64,000 nucleotides of DNA. Source: an uncultured Brevibacillus sp. (lineage in GTDB: Bacteria > Bacillota > Bacilli > Brevibacillales > Brevibacillaceae). The notes beneath the pieces are model-generated. The model had not been told where the DNA came from. It made no database searches and was given only the letters and a program-made list of their open reading frames with translations. A program made the translations under genes and the position numbers. Positions 1-9,257 of this stretch are shown here, one piece after another; within the stretch, counting starts at the first letter, position 1, and the number at the start of each line of letters is the position of its first letter. The stretch spans positions 119,335 through 183,334 of the forward strand of contig NZ_CANMZW010000009.1 of NCBI RefSeq assembly GCF_947502445.1, in the 5' to 3' direction.

Positions 1-1
1 G

Positions 2-172
2 CTGTTCCTGAACTTTTTGCAGGAATATAAAAAGGATGCCAAGCTGGGTACGTACTATTCCTTGATTATGCCGTATCCGATTGCGATCTTCGTGCTTTGG
101 ACACTGTTACTTGTGGTATGGTATTTCTTGGGCTTACCAATTGGTCCTGGAGTATATCCAGTTTTGAAATAG
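2..172 (+). CDS. abgT: AbgT family p-aminobenzoyl-glutamate transporter, C-terminal part
   Basis: This is the last 56 residues of a gene that begins left of the window. The tail holds a hydrophobic segment followed by the WYFLGLPIGPG ending, which I recognise as the C-terminus of AbgT-type transporters. It lies just upstream of two M20 amidohydrolases matching AbgA and AbgB. That gives the expected uptake-plus-cleavage operon for p-aminobenzoyl-glutamate, a folate breakdown product. Only the last transmembrane helix is visible, so the family call rests on the tail motif and on context. Confidence 0.72.
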   Translation: MFLNFLQEYKKDAKLGTYYSLIMPYPIAIFVLWTLLLVVWYFLGLPIGPGVYPVLK

Positions 173-202
173 TGATTGCTCCAGAGATAACAGGAGGAAT
201 TG

Positions 203-1465
203 ATGATGTTGGATCTGGTTACGCTGCGAAGAGATTTTCATATGCATCCGGAAGTAGGCTTTACAGAGTTTCGTACGGCTACCAGGGTAGTTGAAATATT
301 GACTTCACTCGGATTTGATGTAATTTATGGGCAAGATGCTATGGATGGCGACTCCCGTCGGGGGTTGCCTTCCGAGGCTGTATTGGAAAAAGCATATGAA
401 CGAGCGCTGCATGATGGCGCAAACCCGGCGATTGTAGAAAAAATGCGCGGCGGTTACACAGCTGTAATCGGTGTGAAAAGAGGAAAGTCTGCGGGACCTA
501 CTGTTGCTTTCCGTTTTGACATGGATGCCTTGCCAGTCCTAGAAAGCAAGGATGGAGACCATTTTCCACAAGCGAATGGCTTTCGCTCTCACTACGAGGG
601 AAACATGCACGCATGTGCGCATGACGGTCATACCACGATTGGTTTGGGACTGGCAGAAAAACTGGCAGATGGAGATTTTTCCGGTACAGTAAAGCTGATT
701 TTTCAACCGGCTGAAGAGGGTGTACGCGGGGCGTATTCGATCGTGCAAAAAGGGATCGTCGATGACGTGGACTACATTTTCTGCCACCATCTAGGTGTCG
801 GTGTACCACTCGGTGAAATACATGGCGGCTCTCATGGCTTTTTGGCAACAACCAAAATGCTGGCTCATTTTCACGGTGTTTCCTCCCATGCCGGAGCATC
901 GCCTGAGCAAGGGAAAAACGCATTACTCGGAGCAGCAACTGCTTTATTGAACATTCATGCGATTCCACGTTTTAGCACTGGCTCCACTCGTATCAATGTA
1001 GGGGTTCTGGAGGGCGGTACTGCAGCCAACATCATTCCGGCATACGCTAAAATGGTGGTGGAAACCCGCTCTGTATCAGAAGAGGTCAATGCAGAGCTGG
1101 AGCAGCGTGTACGCAATATTATCGCGCACAGTGCTGCGATGCATGAGCTGGAGCATGAGATCGAGGTAGTCGGCGGAGCCATTCCGATCAACTACGACAT
1201 CGATATGGCTGAGCTTGCTCTCGAAGAAGCAAAACAAGTAGAGGGCTTTCACTCCTTTGTGAACGGTGCGTACAACGCGATGGGAAGCGAGGACGCGAGC
1301 TTTTTGATCAAGCGTGTGCAGGATCGCGGCGGAAAAGGAACCTATATGTCTATCGGTACGGATATTCCGGCGCCTCACCATCATCCGAAATTCGATATTC
1401 AAGAGGAAATTCTTCCTCGCAGCGTAGAGCTTTTGAATCGCATTGCAAGACGGCTTCTGACTTAG
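203..1465 (+). CDS. abgA: AbgA-like M20 peptidase, p-aminobenzoyl-glutamate hydrolase subunit A
   Basis: A zinc-dependent M20 amidohydrolase of 420 residues, the family's usual length. Metal-ligand motifs are visible: HMHPEVG near the N-terminus, RFDMDALP, MHACAHDGHT, PAEEG and HHHPKFD near the C-terminus. The long insert between the first strand and the TAVIGV segment is typical of AbgA rather than of simple hippurate hydrolases. AGGAGG at 192-197 suits ATG 203 or the adjacent ATG 206; TTG 200 is too close. It follows abgT by 30 bp and precedes abgB by 64 bp. The inferred role is cleavage of p-aminobenzoyl-glutamate to p-aminobenzoate and glutamate together with AbgB. Confidence 0.85.
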   Translation: MMLDLVTLRRDFHMHPEVGFTEFRTATRVVEILTSLGFDVIYGQDAMDGDSRRGLPSEAVLEKAYERALHDGANPAIVEKMRGGYTAVIGVKRGKSAGPTVAFRFDMDALPVLESKDGDHFPQANGFRSHYEGNMHACAHDGHTTIGLGLAEKLADGDFSGTVKLIFQPAEEGVRGAYSIVQKGIVDDVDYIFCHHLGVGVPLGEIHGGSHGFLATTKMLAHFHGVSSHAGASPEQGKNALLGAATALLNIHAIPRFSTGSTRINVGVLEGGTAANIIPAYAKMVVETRSVSEEVNAELEQRVRNIIAHSAAMHELEHEIEVVGGAIPINYDIDMAELALEEAKQVEGFHSFVNGAYNAMGSEDASFLIKRVQDRGGKGTYMSIGTDIPAPHHHPKFDIQEEILPRSVELLNRIARRLLT

Positions 1466-1529
1466 GGAAACCTCTTCTATTGGTCAAACTCCAATCTGCC
1501 AAACAACGACATAGAGAGGATGTTTCTTC

Positions 1530-2933
1530 ATGCATACCAAACAGATTGCAGAAATGATTGAGAACAAACGAGATTCGTTTATCAAAGTGAGCGACCGTAT
1601 CTGGGAATTCGCGGAGACGCGTTTCGAAGAGTACCAATCGGCTGAATTGCTCGCCGGGACATTGGAGAGCGAAGGCTTCCAGGTTGAGAGAGGTGTAGGC
1701 GGTATCCAGACAGCCTTCATCGGGAGCTTTGGTAGTGGAAGTCCGGTAGTGGCGATCCTGGGTGAGTTCGACGCACTCTCCGGAATGAGCCAGAAAAAAG
1801 GACAAGCAAAAGAAGAACCATTGGTGCCAGGGGCAAATGGACATGGATGTGGCCACAACCTGCTAGGTACCGCTTCTCTGGCGGCAGCAGTTGCAGTGAA
1901 GCAATATATGGAAGAGAATAACATGTCTGGTACTGTGCGCTATTACGGATGCCCGGGTGAAGAAGGCGGCTCTGGAAAAACGTTTATGGCAAGAGCAGGT
2001 CTGTTTGACGACGTTGATTTCGCGCTCTGCTGGCATCCAATGGGTTACAACAGCATCATGGCGGTCGAATCGCTCGCGAACTACCAGGTATACTTCAAAT
2101 TCAGAGGCAAAAGTGCCCATGCAGCAGCAAGTCCGCATCTGGGACGCAGCGCGCTGGATGCAGTCGAGCTGATGAACGTCGGGGTCAACTACCTGCGTGA
2201 GCATATCATTACGGATGCCCGTGTGCACTATGCCATCACAAACTCCGGCGGCTTGTCTCCAAACGTCGTGCAGCCGTATGCAGAGGTGCTTTACCTCGTA
2301 CGTGCGCCGAAGGTCGATCAAGTACAGGAAATCTACGAGCGTGTATGCAAAATTGCCAAAGGTGCCGCGCTCATGACCGAAACCGAAGTAGAGATCGTAT
2401 TCGACAAAGCTTGCTCCAATGTGGTGCAAAATGAAACGATCGAGCAAGTGATGTATAAAAACTTCCAGGAGCTGGGCGTTCCAGTACATGACGAGGAAGA
2501 GCTGAAGCTCGCCAAAGCCGTACGTGCGACATTGACCGAACAAGAGAGACAAACAGCAGAAAGACTGTCTGCGGATACACCTGATCCTGACATGGTTTCC
2601 TGGATCAATCCGTACACAGGTGCTACGATTCCGCTCAATGGCTCTACTGATGTAGGGGATGTCAGCTGGATTACCCCGACAGCACAATGTACGACTGCTT
2701 GCTTCATCAATGGATCTACCTTGCACTCCTGGCAGTGGGTTACACTTGGTGCCACTTCCATGGCGCACAAAGGCATGCTCCATGCAGGTAAAGTCATGGC
2801 TTCCACAGCAGTAGACATGCTGAAAAACCCAGAGCTGATCGAAAAAGCGAAAGCTGAGCTGAAGCAACGTCTGGGCAACACCACTTATGTAAACCCAATT
2901 CCTGAGGGTGTCATGCCTTCTGTGAAAAAATAA
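1530..2933 (+). CDS. abgB: AbgB-like M20 peptidase, p-aminobenzoyl-glutamate hydrolase subunit B
   Basis: A 467-residue M20-family amidohydrolase. Visible motifs are GEFDALSG, GHGCGHNLLG, CPGEEGG and STDVGDVSW, which carry the expected His/Asp/Glu metal ligands. Its length and the GDVSW block match AbgB, the partner of AbgA. It starts at ATG 1530 behind GAGAGG and is the last gene before a strong terminator. The pair abgA-abgB downstream of abgT suggests salvage or detoxification of p-aminobenzoyl-glutamate or a related acyl-amino acid; the exact substrate cannot be read from sequence. Confidence 0.85.
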   Translation: MHTKQIAEMIENKRDSFIKVSDRIWEFAETRFEEYQSAELLAGTLESEGFQVERGVGGIQTAFIGSFGSGSPVVAILGEFDALSGMSQKKGQAKEEPLVPGANGHGCGHNLLGTASLAAAVAVKQYMEENNMSGTVRYYGCPGEEGGSGKTFMARAGLFDDVDFALCWHPMGYNSIMAVESLANYQVYFKFRGKSAHAAASPHLGRSALDAVELMNVGVNYLREHIITDARVHYAITNSGGLSPNVVQPYAEVLYLVRAPKVDQVQEIYERVCKIAKGAALMTETEVEIVFDKACSNVVQNETIEQVMYKNFQELGVPVHDEEELKLAKAVRATLTEQERQTAERLSADTPDPDMVSWINPYTGATIPLNGSTDVGDVSWITPTAQCTTACFINGSTLHSWQWVTLGATSMAHKGMLHAGKVMASTAVDMLKNPELIEKAKAELKQRLGNTTYVNPIPEGVMPSVKK

Positions 2934-2944
2934 CAAAAAACGAA

Positions 2945-2987
2945 AAAAGCCGACAGTTCCGATTCATGGAATTGTCGGCTTTTTTTT
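2945..2987 (+). terminator. Intrinsic terminator after abgB
   Basis: GCCGACAGTTCC at 2949-2960 pairs with GGAATTGTCGGC at 2968-2979 with one G-T wobble, followed by a run of eight T. The A-run on the left lets it also end the convergent minus-strand gene. Confidence 0.9.
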
Positions 2988-2998
2988 GAATTCGTAAG

Positions 2999-3616
2999 CT
3001 AACAACCTAGCTCAGCTAACATGCGATTCCATTGCTGAAAAGGAAAATGACTGTCGGCAGAGCTTCGCAAGGAGTAGGCGTCATTTCCTTCAAACACCCA
3101 ACCAAAAGGTTCTTGATAGCTCCATCTTCGATCACAGTTATCCCAAAAGTTTTCATGATCCTGTTTACTTTTTTCAAACCATGCACGCAATTCGTCTTCC
3201 GTAAACAGACCTGATGCCTTTCGCATCTCCAATTCCCATGCCGAAATCGTTTGGAGCTCGGCAAAGCTCTCAATGCCTACAAATCTTCTTAACAGCAGGG
3301 CAGGAATCCATTTTTCCAAGTTATGCACCACAGCTATTTTATCCACCATTACTTGTAATTCATGAAATCTCAAAACAAATGGATGGAAATGAGCTTCATC
3401 ATCCCATGCTACTTCTAGCTCGTCCTCAGCTTTATATTGAAAAGAGAGCGAGATGTAGGCTAAATCTTCACCTGGATCAAGCAGCAACGTATGGTTCTCC
3501 GTCAAATGAAAGCGAATGGGGTTATCTTCAAGAATTTCGTAGGAGAAATCATCATGAAGATTCCAAAAGTAGCGATCCCAAAACATTTTGGAGGAAAAGA
3601 GCTCCTTTTGTATCAA
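2999..3616 (-). CDS. Hypothetical protein, about 205 aa
   Basis: I do not recognise this family. The product is soluble-looking, rich in aromatic and acidic residues, with no signal peptide and no membrane segment. Several Trp/Phe-rich stretches such as FWDRYFWN and QEPFGWVF suggest a compact domain. The start is uncertain: a GTG at 3623-3625 sits too close to the AAAGGATG box, so the TTG at 3614-3616, eight bases downstream, is preferred. It converges on abgB across a shared terminator and its 5' side faces the end of the lipoprotein gene, 49 bp away. Confidence 0.6.
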   Translation of the reverse strand: MIQKELFSSKMFWDRYFWNLHDDFSYEILEDNPIRFHLTENHTLLLDPGEDLAYISLSFQYKAEDELEVAWDDEAHFHPFVLRFHELQVMVDKIAVVHNLEKWIPALLLRRFVGIESFAELQTISAWELEMRKASGLFTEDELRAWFEKSKQDHENFWDNCDRRWSYQEPFGWVFEGNDAYSLRSSADSHFPFQQWNRMLAELGC

Positions 3617-3664
3617 AAATATCACATCCTTTTATGAGAATTGTTCGTCAAACGGTATCGTTCT

Positions 3665-4384
3665 TTATGAACGCCCCGCCAGTTCCTTCGCCAAAGCAAC
3701 CATCTGCTTCTGAACATTCTCATCAGGCTTGTTACCATTGATATGATAGCCAATCTGATAAAGAATACCGTCGTCATAAAAATCGATTTCATTTGCGGCT
3801 GTCGTTACCAGATGAGCGACACGGTTTTCTTCGTTATAATCATAATAACTGTACGTATAGGAGCTGTTTGTCTGGATGATATGATGAATCATAGGCACGT
3901 CCTCACGCAACTGCTCGACTTTGGCAATATTGCCGAAAGTATCTAATGACTCCAAAGACGGAGCAAGCGGTGGCAGTGGGTTTTCTTCCGTCTGCGTCAT
4001 GCGGATTACGAAAAAGTTGTTGTCATCCTCGTCCTGTTTGTACAACAATTGCAATTGATGGTATGGCTCTTGACCAGAGTCATAGGCAAAAGCAACCAGA
4101 TTTGCTTCTTCCCTGTCTACAGAAAAAGGGAGCTTGCTCTTGTCGATCGTGTGAAAGCGTTCAGCCAATGCTTCCGGTAAAAGCGGTTTCATTTCCTGAA
4201 AAGCCATCGGGCGATAATGAACCACTTCTTTTACTTCGCGAGAAAGCTTATGATACTCACTTTGGGCAAAGCCAGATCCACTTGTTTTTACAAGCGCTGG
4301 CGCCGAGGAACAGCCCCAGAGCGATATGACGATACCGATCAAAAACAGCATCGGCAATACGATTTTACTTGGTTTCACTGTCAC
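3665..4384 (-). CDS. Putative lipoprotein of unknown function
   Basis: A 239-residue product with an N-terminal basic patch, a hydrophobic stretch and a lipobox-like SLWGC, which puts the lipidated Cys at about residue 25. The Trp at -2 is not canonical. The mature part is acidic and shows no domain that I recognise. It should be anchored to the outer face of the cytoplasmic membrane. It is transcribed in the same direction as the hypothetical gene downstream of it and divergently from the AraC-type regulator at 4494. Confidence 0.65.
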   Translation of the reverse strand: MTVKPSKIVLPMLFLIGIVISLWGCSSAPALVKTSGSGFAQSEYHKLSREVKEVVHYRPMAFQEMKPLLPEALAERFHTIDKSKLPFSVDREEANLVAFAYDSGQEPYHQLQLLYKQDEDDNNFFVIRMTQTEENPLPPLAPSLESLDTFGNIAKVEQLREDVPMIHHIIQTNSSYTYSYYDYNEENRVAHLVTTAANEIDFYDDGILYQIGYHINGNKPDENVQKQMVALAKELAGRS

Positions 4385-4493
4385 TCATCCTCCTGAACTA
4401 GGACATTTTCCCATTGTATAGCACGAATGATCAAAAAAACAATCTCGATCTCCTACATAATGAAGAAAAATATATCAGGAAAAGGAAGCAATC

Positions 4494-5366
4494 ATGGACC
4501 ATTACATGCGTATTCAAGCGGCGATTAACTATGTGGAGCAGCATCTGACAGAAGAATTGCCAATTACTGAAATTGCAGCACAGGCACATTTTTCTGCTTT
4601 TCATTTTCAACGCTTGTTTCAAGCGATCTGCGGGTTTGGCGTGCAGGAATACGTCCGCAAGCGCAGGCTGTCAGAAGCGGCCGTCTTATTAAAAGAGTCA
4701 AGCAAGAACATACTCGACATCGCGGTCCTGTATCAATATCAATCCCAGGAGGCTTTTACGCGCGCTTTTGAAAAGCAGTTTGGCATGACGCCAGGGAAAT
4801 TTCGCAAGTCGGATGTACCGCTTGTGTATCAAACCAAAATGGACTTTTTGACGTTCCGCCTGAAGGACAAGGGAGAGATGAAGGTGAACAAACCGACGAT
4901 CATGATGCTAGACGAGATTTTAATCATGGGTCGCTCATTTCGGACGAGCTTGCAGGACGAAATCTATTTTGAGGAAATACCGGGATTTTATCATGAGTTT
5001 GGCCGCAATCAGGATTTTATGCGAATTCCAGATAAAGCAGCGCCAGACATGTCATACGGAATATCCTGCGATTTTGACGATGACGGGAGCTTTTCCTTTG
5101 TCGTTGGCGAAGCTGTAAATAAGATCTCTGATCAAGTCCCGGAAGGCTTCGTGACAATGACACTGCCAGCAGGAAAATATGCAGAATTCAAAGTGCACGG
5201 GCCAGTAGATCAAAGTCAAAATATACGCCGGTACATTTATGGTACGTGGCTGCCGAGCTCCAATTACGAGCGCAGAGAAGGACCGGATTTTGAGGTAACG
5301 GACGTGTGCAATTCCAGATACCCCGATCAAATGAAAATGAGCATCTACATACCGTTGAAATCATAA
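4494..5366 (+). CDS. AraC-family regulator with GyrI-like effector domain
   Basis: The 290-residue protein starts with an AraC double helix-turn-helix (about residues 8-105, with the second-helix block QSQEAFTRAFEKQFGMTPGKFRK). A GyrI-like/AraC effector-binding domain follows (about 130-288, with PEGFVTMTLPAGKYAEF and a C-terminal MSIYIPLK). This layout belongs to the Rob/YdeE class, which usually senses small hydrophobic or cationic compounds. It begins at ATG 4494 after AGGAAAAGGA and stands alone. Its targets are unknown; the divergent lipoprotein gene is one candidate. Confidence 0.88.
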   Translation: MDHYMRIQAAINYVEQHLTEELPITEIAAQAHFSAFHFQRLFQAICGFGVQEYVRKRRLSEAAVLLKESSKNILDIAVLYQYQSQEAFTRAFEKQFGMTPGKFRKSDVPLVYQTKMDFLTFRLKDKGEMKVNKPTIMMLDEILIMGRSFRTSLQDEIYFEEIPGFYHEFGRNQDFMRIPDKAAPDMSYGISCDFDDDGSFSFVVGEAVNKISDQVPEGFVTMTLPAGKYAEFKVHGPVDQSQNIRRYIYGTWLPSSNYERREGPDFEVTDVCNSRYPDQMKMSIYIPLKS

Positions 5367-5456
5367 TTTTACAATCCGTTCATACGCCATCCATCTTCTC
5401 TTTAAACCTGTTTGTTAGAGTAAAGGGGGAGGGAATTTGAATTTGGAGGCGAAAAT

Positions 5457-5963
5457 ATGATGGACGTACAAATTGAACGTGCCAAGCGAGATGACTTTGC
5501 CGAAATGATAACGCTTGCGGATATGACGCTTCCGGATCGAATGAACCTGCATGAGTTGAAAAAGTATATGGAGCTGTTTCCCGAATTGATATTCAAGGCG
5601 ACGTGTAACAATCTGCTCATCGGGTTCAGCTGCGCCGGGATTGATATGTACCAATCCACAGGATGGCTGTTGTTCAGCAACGTACGTAAAGAGTTCCAGG
5701 GCCAAGGCATTGGCAAGCGATTTATCGAAGCAAGATTGCAAACGCTGCGCCAGTTTCCGACGCTTCGCACGGTTCGGGTCACGGTGAGCGAAACGAACAT
5801 GCCGTCTATTCGTGCATTGGAGGCGTTTGGATTCCGTCTCGCACAGGCGGAACAAGACTACTATGGACCAGGAAAGCATCGGAACGTAATGGAATTGCCT
5901 ATTCTGAGTGTGGCGACTACCGCAAGCCCTCAGATTGTCATCCCTGTCGAGCCTATTTTGTAG
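5457..5963 (+). CDS. GNAT family N-acetyltransferase
   Basis: A 168-residue GNAT acetyltransferase. The acetyl-CoA pyrophosphate-binding loop is visible as VRKEFQGQGIGKRFIEA (Q/R-x-x-G-x-G/A), followed by RTVRVTVSETNMPSIRALEAFGF, the usual strand-4/5 and C-terminal helix region. The acceptor cannot be predicted. GGAGG sits eight bases before ATG 5457. It is a single gene followed by a GC-rich intergenic stretch with a run of nine C (5999-6007). Confidence 0.85.
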   Translation: MMDVQIERAKRDDFAEMITLADMTLPDRMNLHELKKYMELFPELIFKATCNNLLIGFSCAGIDMYQSTGWLLFSNVRKEFQGQGIGKRFIEARLQTLRQFPTLRTVRVTVSETNMPSIRALEAFGFRLAQAEQDYYGPGKHRNVMELPILSVATTASPQIVIPVEPIL

Positions 5964-6047
5964 ACAAAGGAACTCAAAAGGAAACTACCGACCAGGCTGC
6001 CCCCCCCAGGGCAGGGAGACAACGGCTTTTTTGTATACAAAGCAACA

Positions 6048-6092
6048 CAAAAAAAGCCTGTGCAGACGCGATGTCTGTTGCACAGGCTTTTT
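6048..6092 (-). terminator. Intrinsic terminator of ktrB
   Basis: AAAAAGCCTGTGCA at 6051-6064 pairs perfectly with TGCACAGGCTTTTT at 6079-6092. The run of A on the left is read as U on the minus strand. Confidence 0.9.
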
Positions 6093-6095
6093 CCG

Positions 6096-7454
6096 TTACT
6101 GTCCTATAATAACCCGTTCTTTCGGGTGACGGTAGCGCATCATGCGGTCCTTGCGTTTCAAGAAGAGCAGCAGATTGATGATTCCAATCCGTCCAATAAC
6201 CATCGTAATGATCAGAATGATTTTTCCTGCCGCACTCATGTTGGCAGTAATTCCCGTCGATAAGCCTGTCGTACCAAAGGCAGAACAAACCTCAAACAAG
6301 ATGTGCTGGAACGGCAAATCCTCCAGCCAAACAAGTAGAATGACGGCAGTAAACACCATAAAAACGGCGATAAAAAAGACGACAAACGAGCGCATGATGT
6401 CATCTTCTACAAGCTCACGCCCAAATACCTTTACATCTTTAAATCCGCGCATGTTGGCAAAAACGGTGGCGACGAGAACGAAGAATGTCGTCGTCCGTAT
6501 ACCACCCCCAACGCTGCTCGGAGATGCTCCGATAAACATCATGCCAGAGAGCATGAGGAGCGATGGTGTGGAGAGCAAGCTGATATCCATGGTCGCCAAG
6601 CCGCCGCTTCGCGAAGATACCGAGTGAAACAAGGAAAAAAATAACGTATCGATCCACGATTGACCTGCAAATGTTTTGTTGTGTTCGAACAAAAACAAAA
6701 GCACTGCTCCTATAAAAATCAGCGAAAAGAAGGTAAGGGTCGTAATTTTCGTAAACAAGGAAAAGGTGAAGCGCATCTTGGCCCGTTTATACGATAGATA
6801 CGTACGCAGCTCCACAAGAACGGGAAACCCGATGGCCCCGCAAATGATCAGGAGCATGACGATCGACTGAAACACGTAGTCATGGGTAAAGTCCATCATA
6901 GAGTTTCCATAAAGGTCGAATCCGGCATTCGTAAAGGAGCTGACAGCCGCAAAATACCCGTGATAATAAGCGGAATACCACTCTGTATAATACCCGGCAA
7001 GCATAAAATGAGTTCCCAGTAGAATGGTTCCTACCAGTTCAATCATGATGGCGATCACGAGGATATTGCGCATCAAATCAACTAGTCCCGACAACGTGGG
7101 ACGATTATGATCCGTAGCAATCCACATACGGTGCTCCAACCCAATTTTTTGTCCCATCAGGAGCCAGAAAAAGGTTCCGAGCGTCATAATTCCAATCCCG
7201 CCCACCTGGAAAAGCAAGGTCAAAAATAGAATGCCCCACTGGTTGAACACCTCATGGATCGTGATGACGGTCAGCCCTGTCACGCTAATCGCGCTCGCTG
7301 CAGTGAACAAGGAGTCAATATACGTAAGATGCACACCCGGATTATGGAAAAAGGGCAACAGCAGTAGAAACGATGAGATCAGAATCAGTCCCACATAAAA
7401 AAATACAATGATTTGCACAGAAGTCAAACGACGTTTCTGGTTGGACGTTAACAA
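6096..7454 (-). CDS. ktrB: KtrB/TrkH-type potassium uptake channel subunit
   Basis: A 452-residue polytopic membrane protein of the TrkH/KtrB/HKT family, with the repeated pore-loop signatures AISVTGLTV, SSFTNAGFDL, SSRSGGL and FGTTGLSTG, whose glycines line the K+ filter. It translocates K+ (often Na+-coupled) across the cytoplasmic membrane and needs a cytosolic RCK subunit (KtrA/KtrC), which is not encoded nearby. The start is TTG 7454, chosen because AGGAGG lies nine bases upstream. KtrB and KtrD paralogs cannot be told apart from sequence alone. Confidence 0.9.
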   Translation of the reverse strand: MLTSNQKRRLTSVQIIVFFYVGLILISSFLLLLPFFHNPGVHLTYIDSLFTAASAISVTGLTVITIHEVFNQWGILFLTLLFQVGGIGIMTLGTFFWLLMGQKIGLEHRMWIATDHNRPTLSGLVDLMRNILVIAIMIELVGTILLGTHFMLAGYYTEWYSAYYHGYFAAVSSFTNAGFDLYGNSMMDFTHDYVFQSIVMLLIICGAIGFPVLVELRTYLSYKRAKMRFTFSLFTKITTLTFFSLIFIGAVLLFLFEHNKTFAGQSWIDTLFFSLFHSVSSRSGGLATMDISLLSTPSLLMLSGMMFIGASPSSVGGGIRTTTFFVLVATVFANMRGFKDVKVFGRELVEDDIMRSFVVFFIAVFMVFTAVILLVWLEDLPFQHILFEVCSAFGTTGLSTGITANMSAAGKIILIITMVIGRIGIINLLLFLKRKDRMMRYRHPKERVIIGQ

Positions 7455-7592
7455 AATAAATGGCCTCCTGAATAAACTTCATAAGGGTTATCATACCAAA
7501 AAAAGTTAGCTAGCAAAATGCGGAGTCATCATTCCATAAAAATAACCTTGGACAGCGGTCAAGACCAGCTTCCAAGGTTATAGGCATTTCCA

Positions 7593-8015
7593 TTATCGTC
7601 TGCGAGAAATCGTACGTCTGATTTGACCGCGTATTTCTCCATCTGGATTTTGGGCCGTATGTGCGTTTACATACGTCATCCCGCTATTCATTAGTCGAAC
7701 CAATTCTGCCAGAGATCTTCCTTGAAGCGGACCAACTAAGTCATTACGCGTAATCGTTTCCGTCACTACTCCGCGATTTACACTGATACCGCGAGTTACA
7801 GGCCCAAACAGGAATACGACCACAGGTCCATTTACACCTCTGGCTCCAATATGAATATGGGCTTGGGTAAAATTACGCAATTGATTGAGAACCAGGCGAA
7901 ATTCAAGTCTTTGCCCATCATCGCTTAATCGAAACAGGATATTCCCGGTGGCATTTGTTCTGACTGGGGGTACTTCTTCCGAACCTCGTAATAAAGCTTG
8001 GAATCTCCTTGCCAT
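7593..8015 (-). CDS. CHRD domain protein
   Basis: A 140-residue protein made almost entirely of one CHRD domain: an RFQALLRGSEEVPPV opening, a central AHIHIGARGVNGPVVVFLF block and the terminal YVNAHTAQNPDGEIRGQI motif. CHRD domains were named from chordin; bacterial versions are small beta-rich proteins of unknown function. No signal peptide is evident from the chosen start. ATG 8015 is preferred over an upstream in-frame ATG at 8126 because GGGAGGTG sits seven bases before it. Confidence 0.88.
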   Translation of the reverse strand: MARRFQALLRGSEEVPPVRTNATGNILFRLSDDGQRLEFRLVLNQLRNFTQAHIHIGARGVNGPVVVFLFGPVTRGISVNRGVVTETITRNDLVGPLQGRSLAELVRLMNSGMTYVNAHTAQNPDGEIRGQIRRTISRRR

Positions 8016-8209
8016 CGTAACACCTCCCTCGAGATCCTTACTACATACTTTATTGGCGAGGGGGAGTGATGGCTTGTATGATTGTCCATTCGGGCAATCC
8101 AGGCAGAAAAGAAAAGGTATTTTCACTATAATAAGAAACTGCCCTACATGGATGAAAGGAGGGCAGCTTTGTGCAAATCTAGGTTAATAGAGCGGATGAC
8201 GGCGGTCTT

Positions 8210-9040
8210 TTACATGATGAAGAAGTAAATGATAGCAGCCAATGCGATCCGGTACAGGGCAAACGGAACCAACTTGATTTTGTTAATCAGCTTCAGGAAA
8301 AAGCGAATCGCCAAAAGAGCAAAGACGAATGCGCTGATAAACCCGACGATAAAGAACGGCAAGGACTCGATGGTGATATACTGCCAGTGTTTCAATAAGG
8401 ACAGGAGGCTGGCACCTGCCATGACAGGAACAGCCATGATAAACGTAAAATCTGATGCAGCTCTGTGGCTCAATCCTAGCAATACCCCACCAGAGATGGT
8501 TGAGCCAGAACGAGAGAAGCCGGGCCATAGGGCGATACATTGAAATAATCCGATAATCAGTGCTTGCTTGTACGAAATTTGGTCAACAGTGGCCACTTTG
8601 GGGCGTCCTGGCCTGAACCAGTCTGCAGCGATCATGAGAAGCGCACCAGCAACGAGCCCGATCAGCACTGTGTTGATGGAAAAGAGATACTCATCAATGT
8701 AGTCGTTAAACAGCAGTCCCAATACAGCGGCAGGCAGAAGCCCTACAATTACCTGAGTCAGGCGCAGCTTGTGTCCGGGACCATTGCCATCAGGTGAAAG
8801 CTTTTTTAGCCCCAGTAAACTGAGGAAACGGTCTTTAAAAACAATGACAGCAGCCAAAATCGATCCGAGCTGAATAACCACCTTGAAGGTATTTGCAAAT
8901 TCCTGCGTAAACAATTCTTTTGAATGTAACCACATATCGTCGACAATAATCATGTGCCCGGTAGAAGAGACAGGAGCGAATTCTGTAAGTCCTTCTACTA
9001 AACCTAGCACGAATGCAACGAAAATTTCCCAAAGGTTCAT
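8210..9040 (-). CDS. uppP: Undecaprenyl-diphosphatase UppP (BacA), copy 1
   Basis: A 276-residue integral membrane phosphatase that dephosphorylates undecaprenyl pyrophosphate to recycle the cell-wall lipid carrier and confers background bacitracin resistance. Diagnostic motifs are GLVEGLTEFAPVSSTGH near the N-terminus and PGFSRSGSTISGG around residue 175. A second, shorter UppP is encoded at 53650-54429. The start ATG 9040 follows AAGGTGAG. It is flanked by the CHRD gene and, divergently, by the DUF1904 gene. Confidence 0.92.
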   Translation of the reverse strand: MNLWEIFVAFVLGLVEGLTEFAPVSSTGHMIIVDDMWLHSKELFTQEFANTFKVVIQLGSILAAVIVFKDRFLSLLGLKKLSPDGNGPGHKLRLTQVIVGLLPAAVLGLLFNDYIDEYLFSINTVLIGLVAGALLMIAADWFRPGRPKVATVDQISYKQALIIGLFQCIALWPGFSRSGSTISGGVLLGLSHRAASDFTFIMAVPVMAGASLLSLLKHWQYITIESLPFFIVGFISAFVFALLAIRFFLKLINKIKLVPFALYRIALAAIIYFFIM

Positions 9041-9257
9041 GCGTACTCACCTTTCCAAATAACGTGCTATAGTGGCCGTTTGAATAGAGTTTGTTCCTCA
9101 TACACTTTAATACAAAAAGCGGGAAATAGTAAGCACTTCATATAACATTTACATCTTTTTAACCAGTTTGTAATCAGCTATTTTGATCTATCCAGAATAC
9201 CCAATTGGACGGTATGATGGTAAAAACCGAATTTTTCACAAAAAGGAGATAAAAATC

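Noticed and set aside
498..968. Minus-strand frame inside abgA
   Set aside because: Antisense to a clear M20 peptidase and without a ribosome binding site.
1863..2936. Open reading frame of 357 codons on the minus strand
   Set aside because: It lies entirely antisense to abgB, has no ribosome binding site and gives a Cys/His-rich product without family features; it is a shadow of GC-biased coding on the other strand.
5997..6007. Run of nine C as a phase-variation tract
   Set aside because: It lies between genes, after the GNAT stop and outside any promoter that I can identify, so slippage would have no clear effect.
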